Assembly (NCBI GenBank): GCA_027718005.1
Contig: JALLOP010000029.1
Span: 1 to 14,137 of the forward strand
DNA: 14,137 nt
Origin: Patescibacteria group bacterium AH-259-L07
Lineage (GTDB): Bacteria; Patescibacteriota; Patescibacteriia; UBA2591; UBA6264
Direction: 5' to 3'
Shown here: in pieces, positions 6,476 through 11,950 of the stretch
Layout: each line of letters begins with the position of its first letter
How positions within the stretch are numbered: the first letter of the stretch is position 1
Notes under the pieces: model-generated
What the model was told of the DNA's origin: nothing
Databases searched by the model: none
Seen by the model: only the letters and a program-made list of their open reading frames with translations
Program-made: the position numbers and the translations under genes

Positions 6476-7531
6476 TATCTTTGCCGCGTCCTTTTTTTTA
6501 AAAAGCATTTCATACACTGCTTTGAAAATAGGAAATTCATCTACCACATTATTTTCTTGTAAAACCTCATATACCTCTCGTGCCGTTCCTATTCCCTGTG
6601 ATTTTTGTCCCTTTAAAACCTCTTTTTCCAATGCTTTAATAGAAAAGCTGCCTGTCTCTTTCCATTTTTTTCCCAGTGCTACTCCAAGCTTTCTGTTCCT
6701 TCCTTTTTTACATGACACTGCTAAATCACCCTTGCCGCTCGGACCATCAAAGACAGACGAATCAGTAACATGTCCTATCGTCGTTCCAAATCTTTTCATC
6801 TCAATTCTGCCTTGCTCAATAACAGATTTCTTTCTATTAAGATCCAGACCTTCTGTAATGCCTGCGGCAAGAGCAATAACATTTTTTAACGCACCGCCAA
6901 ATTCAATAGCGGCAACATCACGGGTAAGCTCAACTTTGAAATTCTTATTGTTGAAAATATCATACAAACGTTGTTGTGTTTTTCGCGACTGAGAAGCAAT
7001 AACGGTAAGGGCCGGAATATCGCTCGCAACGTCGTTTGCAATATTGGGTCCAGATAATGCAGCAATCTGTGATTGTCCTAACGATGTTTCTTCCCGAAAG
7101 ACCTCAGTAAGTCTTTTCAAAGTCTTCTTTCTCTCATCAAATTCAATTCCCTTTGAAAGAGAAACCATTATAACACTGTTTTTCTGCTCTTTGGTAAGAT
7201 ATTTTGCTATTTCTTTGCTTATCCTTCTATAGAACTCATGCGGAACCACCATAACAATGACACAAACACGTTCAAGCACTTTTCTTAATTCAGGAATAGC
7301 TATGATGTTTTTGGGCAACCTAACGCCGGGAAGGTATTTTACATTGACATGTTCTGTATTTATGATATCAGAAAGCTTTTTCCCCTTAATAATTTCTTCA
7401 TAAAGCCAGAGCGTGACATTTTTATCATAACCTTTTAGCTCTTTTTTGCTTATCAAATTATTGGCTATAAGCCGCGCTATTGCAGTGCCCCAATTGCCTG
7501 CGCCTATTACTGAAATTTTTTTTGTCTTCAT
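6446..7531 (-). CDS. gpsA: Glycerol-3-phosphate dehydrogenase [NAD(P)+]
   Basis: A 361-residue protein that interconverts dihydroxyacetone phosphate and sn-glycerol-3-phosphate, the backbone for phospholipids. The N-terminal Rossmann fold shows VIGAGNWGTAIA (8-19). SKG (Lys127) and GGALKN (catalytic Lys216) follow, then GPSGKGDLAVSCKKGRNRK with Asp269 and the Arg that holds the phosphate. The long insert between the first helix and VTLWLYEE, and the ALSGPNIANDVA segment, resemble eukaryote-type GPD1 more than short bacterial GpsA. The ATG at 7531 starts right at the Rossmann strand; a longer frame would run through the upstream hairpin and is rejected. The last seven residues, SFNYRFT, are read from the duplicated DUF457 DNA, so the native C-terminus has been replaced. 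No strong promoter or SD was seen. Confidence 0.9.
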   Translation of the reverse strand: MKTKKISVIGAGNWGTAIARLIANNLISKKELKGYDKNVTLWLYEEIIKGKKLSDIINTEHVNVKYLPGVRLPKNIIAIPELRKVLERVCVIVMVVPHEFYRRISKEIAKYLTKEQKNSVIMVSLSKGIEFDERKKTLKRLTEVFREETSLGQSQIAALSGPNIANDVASDIPALTVIASQSRKTQQRLYDIFNNKNFKVELTRDVAAIEFGGALKNVIALAAGITEGLDLNRKKSVIEQGRIEMKRFGTTIGHVTDSSVFDGPSGKGDLAVSCKKGRNRKLGVALGKKWKETGSFSIKALEKEVLKGQKSQGIGTAREVYEVLQENNVVDEFPIFKAVYEMLFKKKDAAKIFESFNYRFT

Positions 7532-7566
7532 CTTAAAAACGTCAAATAAGTCTATTTTTAGGACAT

Positions 7567-7592
7567 GTGCCTCGCCCTTTCGGGCTCGGCAC
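7567..7592 (-). other. GAAA-tetraloop RNA hairpin with tandem G-A pairs upstream of gpsA
   Basis: On the minus strand GTGCC pairs with GGCAC, then GA faces GA (tandem sheared G-A geometry), then GCCC pairs with GGGC around a GAAA loop. The 26-nt element ends 35 nt before the gpsA ATG. It lacks a T run, so it is not a terminator. It may be a leader RNA structure or part of the adjacent mobile repeat. Confidence 0.6.
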
Positions 7593-7604
7593 ACAACTAA
7601 TTTC

Positions 7605-7692
7605 GGAATCTTGGGAAAATCCTCTTGGGGAGGTCCGACCTCTTATTTTAAAAATGCGAGGTCGGACCTCTGTAAAGGATTTTCCAAATTCC
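7605..7692. repeat. 88-bp inverted-repeat element (MITE/REP-like)
   Basis: Two arms of about 35-38 bp surround a 15-bp A/T spacer (7643-7657). The inner 13 bp pair perfectly, GAGGTCCGACCTC (7630-7642) with GAGGTCGGACCTC (7658-7670), and each is nearly palindromic itself. The outer GGAAAATCC and GGAAT parts pair with small bulges. It sits between the DUF457 gene and gpsA and holds no gene. Confidence 0.8.
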
Positions 7693-7696
7693 TCAA

Positions 7697-8134
7697 TTAT
7701 AAAAGAAAAAATATTAAAAATAACAATACTGTGGTAACGAGTTCGTATTTTGAAAAATATGAGATGGGGCATTTGATGTTTAATTTATAGGGATATAATG
7801 GATAAAAATCAGAGCTATCAAGTAAATCTAAAATAAGATGGGCTAAATAGCCCAAGCATATCACAAACCCTACCTCATAATTGACAAGTATCCCAATAAT
7901 TGAGATAGCAAACCACATAAAAAAACTATGCAAATAATTTCTCTGATTACCGTACGGATCCTCAGGCCTTATTATAGTTTTCCATAACTTTTTCAAATCA
8001 AAAATAATGCCGTGCTTTATAAAAGGAATTATATGATCAATGTCAACGAGTATTGCACTGGCGAGCGCAACAGGATAATTGCCAGTAATTTTTCCTACAA
8101 TTAACCCTGCGGCTATATGTGCGCCTAAAGACAT
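7697..8134 (-). CDS. YdjM/DUF457-type membrane-bound metal-dependent hydrolase-like protein
   Basis: A 145-residue membrane protein with the scattered His/Asp pattern of the YdjM (DUF457) family: His6 near the start, DIDH at 31-34 with a later His41, NYLHS (His69) and LGYLAHLILDLL with His99 and Asp103, followed by YPLYPYK. The family is annotated as a metal-dependent hydrolase from its conserved residues; its substrate is not known to me. Hydrophobic segments near residues 20-38, 70-84, 87-105 and 131-145 point to the inner membrane. The ATG at 8134 lacks an SD. The gene is followed closely by the 88-bp repeat and gpsA on the same strand, and part of its 3' end is duplicated at 6331-6475. 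Confidence 0.8.
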   Translation of the reverse strand: MSLGAHIAAGLIVGKITGNYPVALASAILVDIDHIIPFIKHGIIFDLKKLWKTIIRPEDPYGNQRNYLHSFFMWFAISIIGILVNYEVGFVICLGYLAHLILDLLDSSDFYPLYPYKLNIKCPISYFSKYELVTTVLLFLIFFLL

Positions 8135-8176
8135 GGTATTAATAAATCAAATTATCTGTTCAACTTACTTTCTCAT

Positions 8177-8185
8177 AGTATACCA
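8177..8185 (-). promoter_or_regulatory. Extended -10 promoter of the DUF457 gene
   Basis: On the minus strand TGG-TATACT, an extended -10 (TGn) with no good -35 box at the expected distance. It starts just after the terminator of the upstream gene and leaves a leader of about 36 nt. Confidence 0.45.
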
Positions 8186-8193
8186 TGCTAACA

Positions 8194-8222
8194 CAAAAAG
8201 TCGAGACATATCGTACTCGACT
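8194..8222 (-). terminator. Rho-independent terminator after the phosphoribosyltransferase-like gene
   Basis: On the minus strand AGTCGAG and CTCGACT pair around a 10-nt loop and are followed by TTTT. It begins about 17 bp after the stop codon at 8239. Confidence 0.75.
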
Positions 8223-8238
8223 CTTTATCTCTAAGATC

Positions 8239-8922
8239 TCAAAAAAGATCAGTCCATGGACGAAGAGATGCCTTCTCGCCCGAACAACATTTTGGACATT
8301 TTTCAGCACTATAGATTGGGATATCAACCTGGATTGATGAAAAAAATCTTGAGCCATACCGCTCTTCAAGCGCCTTTACATTCCTCGTCGTACCTTTAGC
8401 AAAAACTGCTCGTGCACTCACTTCTCCTCCGCGTTGTGTAACAAACTCTGGCAGCCTTTTGCCAACACAATTTCCCTGCTGAGTTACGCCATTGAAAACA
8501 AGTACGCGATCACCTGGTTGTATATCTCCCTTAACTAACGTGTTGCCAAAGCGACCAGTAGGTAAATACTCTAATAGCGCATACGGAATATCCAATTTCT
8601 GCGCAAGTATTTCAACAATCTCTATCACGCCAGGCTGTACTGGAGCAAATATCACATCACAATAATTAATATTCGCTCGTATATACCATTCCCGGGTAAT
8701 ACCTGCAATCAAAGTCGTAAGCTCATGATATTGCGCCAAAGGTTCGATTGAAAAAAACCTTAAAAGATGGGATCTGTTCTCGTCAGCTGGATACTGAACA
8801 TGGCATTCTTTAAAAAATACTCCTGGAATACTAAGTAATGTGTCAATATCTTTCGATGAATACCAGGTAGAAACCTGTATATACTCATTGTAGCGCCACA
8901 TCTCACTGTTATATGGAAGCAT
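8239..8922 (-). CDS. Phosphoribosyltransferase-like protein (orotate PRTase-related)
   Basis: A 227-residue protein with a type I PRTase layout: a flexible N-terminal hood, FAPVQPGVIEIVEILAQKL (92-110) at the place where PyrE has its first phosphate-binding helix, and GDRVLVFNGVTQQGN (137-151) at the PRPP loop. Active PRTases usually have two acidic residues and T-T-G here (V-D-D-x-x-T-T-G); in this protein they are N-G and Q-Q-G, so PRPP chemistry may be lost or altered. The C-terminus carries CPKCC (209-213), perhaps a metal knuckle, and ends RPWTDLF. The start at 8922 is fixed by AGGAGG six bases upstream. It is a single-gene unit with its own promoter and terminator, not in a pyrimidine operon. 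Confidence 0.65.
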   Translation of the reverse strand: MLPYNSEMWRYNEYIQVSTWYSSKDIDTLLSIPGVFFKECHVQYPADENRSHLLRFFSIEPLAQYHELTTLIAGITREWYIRANINYCDVIFAPVQPGVIEIVEILAQKLDIPYALLEYLPTGRFGNTLVKGDIQPGDRVLVFNGVTQQGNCVGKRLPEFVTQRGGEVSARAVFAKGTTRNVKALEERYGSRFFSSIQVDIPIYSAEKCPKCCSGEKASLRPWTDLF

Positions 8923-8962
8923 TGAACTCCTCCTTTCGCCTCATTCCGAAAGATCTACTATA

Positions 8963-8991
8963 AGAATACCTTATCCTAACGTATTTGTCAA
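8963..8991 (-). promoter_or_regulatory. Sigma70-type promoter of the PRTase-like gene
   Basis: On the minus strand TTGACA (8991-8986), a 17-bp spacer and TATTCT (8968-8963). Directly upstream, 8998-9036 is a G-G/T-rich low-complexity run (AAAACCAA repeats on the minus strand) that could act as an UP element. Confidence 0.75.
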
Positions 8992-8997
8992 CAGTTT

Positions 8998-9036
8998 GGT
9001 TTTTCTTGGTTTTTCTCGGTTTTGGTTTGGTTTTGG
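8998..9036. repeat. Low-complexity GGTTTT tract
   Basis: GGTTTTTCTT is nearly repeated twice and then runs into GGTTTTGGTTTGGTTTTGG. It begins the 222-bp gene-free stretch between the two divergent genes at 8922 and 9214. Confidence 0.6.
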
Positions 9037-9110
9037 AATTCATGTGCGAATGAGTAACTTATGGGCTTTTGCTTCTTTATTTTTGGTAAAAATTCTTTTT
9101 TTTAAATAAC

Positions 9111-9139
9111 AGTGGATAACTCGCCCTGTGGATAACTCG
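9111..9139. repeat. Pair of DnaA-box-like direct repeats
   Basis: GTGGATAACTCG occurs at 9112-9123 and 9128-9139, 16 bp apart. The second copy includes an exact consensus DnaA box (TGTGGATAA, 9127-9135); the first differs at one base (AGTGGATAA, 9111-9119). An A/T-rich tract flanks them on the left. Confidence 0.55.
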
Positions 9140-9145
9140 GAGACA

Positions 9146-9177
9146 CTGACATAATTTTAAACTAGTTTAAAATTATG
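9146..9177 (+). promoter_or_regulatory. 28-bp perfect palindrome overlapping a likely promoter
   Basis: CATAATTTTAAACT (9150-9163) is followed at once by its exact complement (9164-9177). A promoter reading CTGACA (9146-9151), 16 bp, TAAAAT (9168-9173) would lie on top of it, upstream of the gene at 9214. A repressor operator is the simplest reading. Confidence 0.6.
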
Positions 9178-9213
9178 AATGAATAATAATAGCTCCTTAG
9201 AAGGGAGGACGAG

Positions 9214-9594
9214 GTGAGTACAACCAAAAGTATATCAGAGGACGTATTAGAGAAGATTAGAGATAGATTAGGCACCGAAGAGGAAATACAAAAGATACAC
9301 AGAGAAGACGGCAGCTATTGGGCAGCGGAAGGTTGCGAGTATACCCTTAAAGATGTTGATAAACTTTTAGAGAATGTTCAATTATCTTCTGGTCAGGACA
9401 ATACCCTAAAAGACTGCGTGATGTTAATGAATAAATTTCATGAAGAGATGGAAAAATACGGTGATAATGTAATGGCACGCAGAGCAATACTCATAAATAT
9501 ACACCGCATGTTTGTAAGTATAGTCACAGAAGGTAAAAGTTTTTCAGATGTATATTCCGCAACTGTTGAAGAATTATCGTGGACTGAAAGTTAA
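9214..9594 (+). CDS. Hypothetical acidic, helical protein
   Basis: I do not recognise this 126-residue protein. It is rich in Glu, Asp and Lys, has no signal peptide or membrane segment, and is probably an all-helical cytoplasmic protein: EDVLEKIRDRLGTEEEIQ (9-26), YTLKDVDKLLENVQ (43-56) and NKFHEEMEKYGDNVMARRA (73-91) all look amphipathic. The GTG at 9214 is selected by GGGAGG five bases upstream (9203-9208). It is a stand-alone unit, with a palindromic promoter before it and a strong hairpin terminator after it, and it opens the accessory region. It could be a small regulator or an immunity-type protein, but nothing in the sequence shows that. Confidence 0.75.
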   Translation: MSTTKSISEDVLEKIRDRLGTEEEIQKIHREDGSYWAAEGCEYTLKDVDKLLENVQLSSGQDNTLKDCVMLMNKFHEEMEKYGDNVMARRAILINIHRMFVSIVTEGKSFSDVYSATVEELSWTES

Positions 9595-9606
9595 AAGGAT
9601 ATTAGC

Positions 9607-9637
9607 AAAAAGACCTGGAATAAATCTAGGTCTTTTT
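9607..9637 (+). terminator. Terminator after the hypothetical gene at 9214
   Basis: AAAAAGACCT pairs perfectly with AGGTCTTTTT across an 11-nt loop, so it can work in both directions. It begins 12 bp after the stop codon. Confidence 0.8.
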
Positions 9638-9652
9638 ATAATCGCCACAGAA

Positions 9653-9693
9653 CAGCAATTTTAAACATAAATTGATTCTCCGACCCCACCAAA
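9653..9693 (+). repeat. Dispersed intergenic repeat, copy a (5' part)
   Basis: CAGCAATTTTAAACATAAATTGATTCTCCGACCCCA closely matches 14054-14089 (TAGCAACTTTAAACACAAATTGACTCTCTAACCCCA; seven differences in 36). Both copies follow immediately after a gene's hairpin terminator. The match fades after the CCCCA. Confidence 0.65.
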
Positions 9694-9732
9694 CAGATTC
9701 TTATATCGTCCATCCCGCTTTTTATTTTCTAA

Positions 9733-9762
9733 AGTAAAAGACCGTTCTCATAAACGGCCTTT
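9733..9762 (-). terminator. Terminator after the serine protease gene
   Basis: On the minus strand AAAGGCCGTT and AACGGTCTTT pair fully (one G-U) around a short loop and are followed by a T-rich stretch. It begins just after the stop codon at 9765. Confidence 0.7.
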
Positions 9763-9764
9763 CT

Positions 9765-10412
9765 CTATTGCGTAAAAACACTTTTGAAGTGATCAACTGG
9801 AATAACCTTCCCGTTTTTAAAAAAATTGTAGAGTGTTCTCCCCACCAATATTCCTACCAATCTTCCTTCACCATCGTAAAGAGCACTCCCAGACATACTC
9901 TGCACAAAAGGAACTCTACTTTTAACCAATAAATAAAAACTGTGACAAGGCCACCATTCTCCTCGATCAAATCCAGTCAACCATCTAAGAATTACCCTTA
10001 GTAAATACGAAGTTGGCTTTGTAGCTACTGTCTCAGATATTACCCCGCTATAGGGCACGATTCTCTCTCGAAAAGCTGTATTAAATCCAAAAACCACTAT
10101 ACCAGTATCCACAGAAGCATGTGGTGCAAGGCGAGGTACAGGAAAGCTATGGTTGGGCACTTCTAATAAGGCTACATCCATGTCTGACAATACTTTGGAT
10201 ACCACCCTCTGAGCTGAAAAACGCTGATTTTGCCATATAACCTCGAGATGCTGCTTGCCCCTTCCTTCAACACAGTGACGAGCAGTCAAAATATGGGTAG
10301 AATCAATTACCACACCGCTGACCAAGCTTACGTCTTCGCCAGTACCTCTTCGTATGGTAATGCAGCGTACTTTGGCTTGAGCAACAACATCACTTAAAAA
10401 TTCTTGATGCAC
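9765..10412 (-). CDS. Trypsin-like serine protease (N-terminus interrupted)
   Basis: The 215-residue open frame is a chymotrypsin-fold serine protease. The catalytic triad is visible: His46 in ILTARHCVEG, Asp79 in DMDVALLEV and Ser174 in SMSGSALYDGEGRLVGILVG. The family normally uses G-x-S-G-G/S at the serine; here it is S-M-S-G-S, which still fits. The GTG at 10412 is only the first possible start in the open frame and has no good SD. The natural start is almost surely the ATG at 10520, which has an AGGAGG site, a promoter and a signal peptide in the same frame, cut off by one TAA at 10476-10478. So the gene is either a fresh pseudogene or a sequencing error, or it makes a shortened cytoplasmic product. 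The intact form would be exported. Confidence 0.8.
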   Translation of the reverse strand: MHQEFLSDVVAQAKVRCITIRRGTGEDVSLVSGVVIDSTHILTARHCVEGRGKQHLEVIWQNQRFSAQRVVSKVLSDMDVALLEVPNHSFPVPRLAPHASVDTGIVVFGFNTAFRERIVPYSGVISETVATKPTSYLLRVILRWLTGFDRGEWWPCHSFYLLVKSRVPFVQSMSGSALYDGEGRLVGILVGRTLYNFFKNGKVIPVDHFKSVFTQ

Positions 10413-10520
10413 GTACTCAGGTTCTAAACTTGACCATCGTGCTCGAGCGACCCCCTCTACAATGTCTAATGCAAGTTACAAGAACAAGCATATAAACGGC
10501 AACCATGCTAACTTTCTCAT
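10413..10520 (-). pseudogene. Detached signal-peptide part of the serine protease gene
   Basis: From the ATG at 10520 the frame reads MRKLAWLPFICLFL, TAA, then LALDIVEGVARARWSSLEPE straight into the protease. 10520 to 9765 is exactly 252 codons, so the frame is kept and only codon 15 is a stop. The reading without the stop is a normal signal peptide with a V-A-R-A cleavage site. AGGAGG lies at 10531-10526. Confidence 0.8.
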
Positions 10521-10556
10521 AAACTCCTCCTTGTTTCAAAGATCATACCTCTTACT

Positions 10557-10585
10557 AGAATAGCTCATCTAACGTGATCTGTCAA
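10557..10585 (-). promoter_or_regulatory. Sigma70-type promoter of the serine protease gene
   Basis: On the minus strand TTGACA (10585-10580), a 17-bp spacer and TATTCT (10562-10557), with a 37-nt gap from the -10 box to the upstream ATG at 10520. Confidence 0.75.
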
Positions 10586-10644
10586 TCAATCCTTATAGCA
10601 TCCTCAAAGATGCGGGTTGGGTTGAGTAAATAAAAAGGATTGAT
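10585..10644. repeat. Nested inverted repeat behind the protease promoter
   Basis: ATCAATCCTT (10585-10594) is repeated inverted as AAGGATTGAT (10635-10644). Inside it GCATC (10598-10602) pairs with GATGC (10609-10613). The outer arm touches the -35 box of the protease promoter. The rest of 10586-10718 holds no gene. Confidence 0.5.
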
Positions 10645-10718
10645 ATACTTAAAATCAAGTCTAATGCTAACGTTAGAGACAAGAATTGAAACAGTCAAAA
10701 AATTTTTAAAAATTAATG

Positions 10719-10724
10719 TATAAT
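10719..10724 (+). promoter_or_regulatory. -10 box for the 65-residue membrane protein
   Basis: A perfect TATAAT, 29 bp before the ATG at 10754; TG precedes it directly but no convincing -35 box is seen. A small hairpin (GAGG/CCTC, 10725-10737) follows. Confidence 0.4.
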
Positions 10725-10753
10725 GAGGATAAACCTCACTATAGCCAAAATAT

Positions 10754-10951
10754 ATGGAGCAGAAAATTTTAAAAAAAGTTGAGGACAATGCTGCAAAGCT
10801 TGAAAAAATTTATACATCTGTTGAAAAGACTAGAAAGTATTTTCTCTGGATGCTTATCATCAGTATCGTTGTTATTGTTTTGCCATTGATTGCATTGGCT
10901 TTTATCGGTCCGTGGCTTATCAGTAATATTACTTCATTGTATAGTTTCTAA
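10754..10951 (+). CDS. Small membrane protein with a coiled-coil N-terminus
   Basis: A 65-residue protein of no named family that I recognise. Residues 1-28 (MEQKILKKVEDNAAKLEKIY and on) form a charged, heptad-like helix facing the cytoplasm, followed by one long or two short hydrophobic helices at about 29-57 (YFLWMLIISIVVIVLPLIAL and on). The layout, a short amphipathic helix plus a membrane anchor, is common among tiny unannotated proteins of candidate-phylum bacteria. No SD is seen before the ATG at 10754, in line with several neighbours. It is a stand-alone gene between the protease and the toxin-antitoxin-like pair. Function unknown. Confidence 0.65.
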   Translation: MEQKILKKVEDNAAKLEKIYTSVEKTRKYFLWMLIISIVVIVLPLIALAFIGPWLISNITSLYSF

Positions 10952-11004
10952 TATTCTATAGGGATAGAGAGATCTACCACTTTTTCACAAATTCAAATCC
11001 ATAA

Positions 11005-11056
11005 TACCCTCTTAAACAGGTTCGAACATCGTTCGACTTGAGGAGTTTTTTATTTT
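11005..11056 (+). repeat. Dispersed intergenic repeat, copy b (middle part)
   Basis: AAACAGGTTCGAA (11013-11025) is shared exactly with 13571-13583, and GGTTCGAACATCGTTC (11019-11034) exactly with 12620-12635. CCTC (near 11009) can pair with GAGG (near 11040), then AGTTTTTTATTTTT follows, so the copy ends like a weak terminator for the gene at 10754. Confidence 0.7.
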
Positions 11057-11071
11057 TGGGGAAAAGTGGGA

Positions 11072-11111
11072 TTGACAAGAATAATATTTTGTGTTATTTG
11101 TTAATTAACAC
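11072..11111 (+). promoter_or_regulatory. Promoter with nested inverted repeats for the DUF433/DUF5615 pair
   Basis: TTGACA (11072-11077), 17 bp, TATTTG (11095-11100). The palindrome TGTTAATTAACA (11099-11110) overlaps the -10 box, and GTGTTA (11091-11096) is repeated inverted as TAACAC (11106-11111). Such sites are typical for self-repression by an antitoxin. Confidence 0.5.
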
Positions 11112-11143
11112 TTAAATTTGTTTTACTAAAATAAAATCACGCT

Positions 11144-11377
11144 ATGAACAAGCACATTGAGGTAGATCCAAAAATTATGGTGGGAAAGCCGGTTATCAAG
11201 GGTACGCGAATTCCGGTCTATTTGATATTAAATCTCTTGGCAGCTGGTTACACGTTTGAAAGAATTATAAAAGCATATCCAGAGCTTAAAAAACAAGATA
11301 TCAAAGCTGCTTTAGAGTATGCCCAAGCTCTTACCAGATATGAAGAAGTGATAACTCCGAAGGTGGTTATGCAATAG
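11144..11377 (+). CDS. DUF433 family antitoxin-like protein
   Basis: A 77-residue DUF433 protein with the family's hallmarks in order: HIEVDPKIMVGKPVIKGTRI (4-23), VYLILNLLAAGYTFERIIKAYP (25-46) and L-K-K-Q-D-I-K-A-A-L-E-Y-A (48-60). DUF433 proteins carry a small winged-helix-like DNA-binding fold and are usually encoded directly before a DUF5615 PIN-like protein, as here, with a gap of three bases. The established proposal is an antitoxin that also represses its operon; the palindrome over the -10 box fits. The ATG at 11144 is the first in frame and has no SD. There is nothing unusual in the protein itself. Confidence 0.88.
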   Translation: MNKHIEVDPKIMVGKPVIKGTRIPVYLILNLLAAGYTFERIIKAYPELKKQDIKAALEYAQALTRYEEVITPKVVMQ

Positions 11378-11380
11378 TTT

Positions 11381-11749
11381 ATGCTGAAATTTTTATTAAA
11401 TGCGAATATTTCTCATGAAACAGCTGATTTTTTAAATTCGTTAGGCTACGATGCGAAAACCGTAGCTCAATTTAATTTAAGAAGAGCAGATGATAGTGCA
11501 ATTGTTACGAAAGCAATTAAAGAAAAGAGGATTATTATAACGTTTGATTTAGATTTTGGAGAAATTTTTTATTTTTTAGCAAAGAAGAATCTCGGGGTTA
11601 TTATTTTAAAATTGCGAGACCAAACGGTTGAATCAGTAAATAAAACGTTACGCTGGCTTTTAGAAACCAAGATTTTAGAAAAGAAAAAATTTAAAAATGC
11701 CTTAATAATAGTGGAGGAAAGAAGAATTAGAGTAAGAAGAAAATTCTAA
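11381..11749 (+). CDS. DUF5615 PIN-like toxin-like protein with a changed active-site residue
   Basis: A 122-residue DUF5615 (Mut7-C/PIN-like) protein. The family has a PIN-type nuclease site: an Asp in the first strand (usually L-x-D-x-N/D), an acidic pair in the middle and a D-x-D-F at the third strand. Here the middle D37-D38 (RRADDSAI) and TFDLDF (D56, D58) are present, but the first strand reads FLLNANIS, with Asn7 where Asp is expected. If that Asp is essential, this copy is weak or inactive as a nuclease. It follows the DUF433 gene by three bases and is surely co-transcribed and probably translationally coupled. A palindrome (GTTATTTAAATAAC, 11759-11772) lies just after the stop. Confidence 0.85.
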   Translation: MLKFLLNANISHETADFLNSLGYDAKTVAQFNLRRADDSAIVTKAIKEKRIIITFDLDFGEIFYFLAKKNLGVIILKLRDQTVESVNKTLRWLLETKILEKKKFKNALIIVEERRIRVRRKF

Positions 11750-11834
11750 TTGATTCTGGTTATTTAAATAACGCCTGTGTGTGTTGACGAACATTTTTTT
11801 TAAACGTCAGGAGTTGAGCTTCCGATTTAAAATC

Positions 11835-11850
11835 CCTCGCTTTTTTGGTT
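11835..11850 (+). repeat. Dispersed intergenic repeat, copy f (3' end only)
   Basis: CCTCGCTTTTTTGGTT is identical to 13623-13638. In copy d this is the right arm and T run of a perfect GCGAGG/CCTCGC terminator hairpin; here the left arm has decayed. Confidence 0.5.
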
Positions 11851-11904
11851 GGAGAAAAGTGTTGCCTATGTATTCATCTTTTACGCAGAAAATTTATTTA
11901 AAAC

Positions 11905-11932
11905 AAAAGGAGCCCTTGCGGGCCCTTTTTTT
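11905..11932. terminator. Bidirectional terminator between convergent genes
   Basis: AAAAGG, a bulged A, GCCC, loop TTGC, then GGGC and CCTTTT. T runs follow on both strands. It serves the toxin-antitoxin-like operon from the left and the gene at 11951 from the right. Confidence 0.8.
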
Positions 11933-11950
11933 CTAATGCACTTATTAAAA

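Noticed and set aside
6289..6540. 83-residue minus-strand frame across the gpsA 3' end
   Set aside because: Its recognisable part is the DUF457 remnant; the first third is just gpsA read out of frame.
9111..9139. Origin of replication
   Set aside because: Only two DnaA-like boxes and an A/T tract are present, with no dnaA, rep gene or further boxes nearby.
10476..10478. Recoded stop codon (alternative genetic code)
   Set aside because: The known recoding in candidate phyla affects TGA, not TAA, and TAA is used as a normal stop by other genes here.
10582..10788. 68-residue minus-strand frame
   Set aside because: It crosses the start of the 65-residue membrane protein gene in antisense and has no SD.
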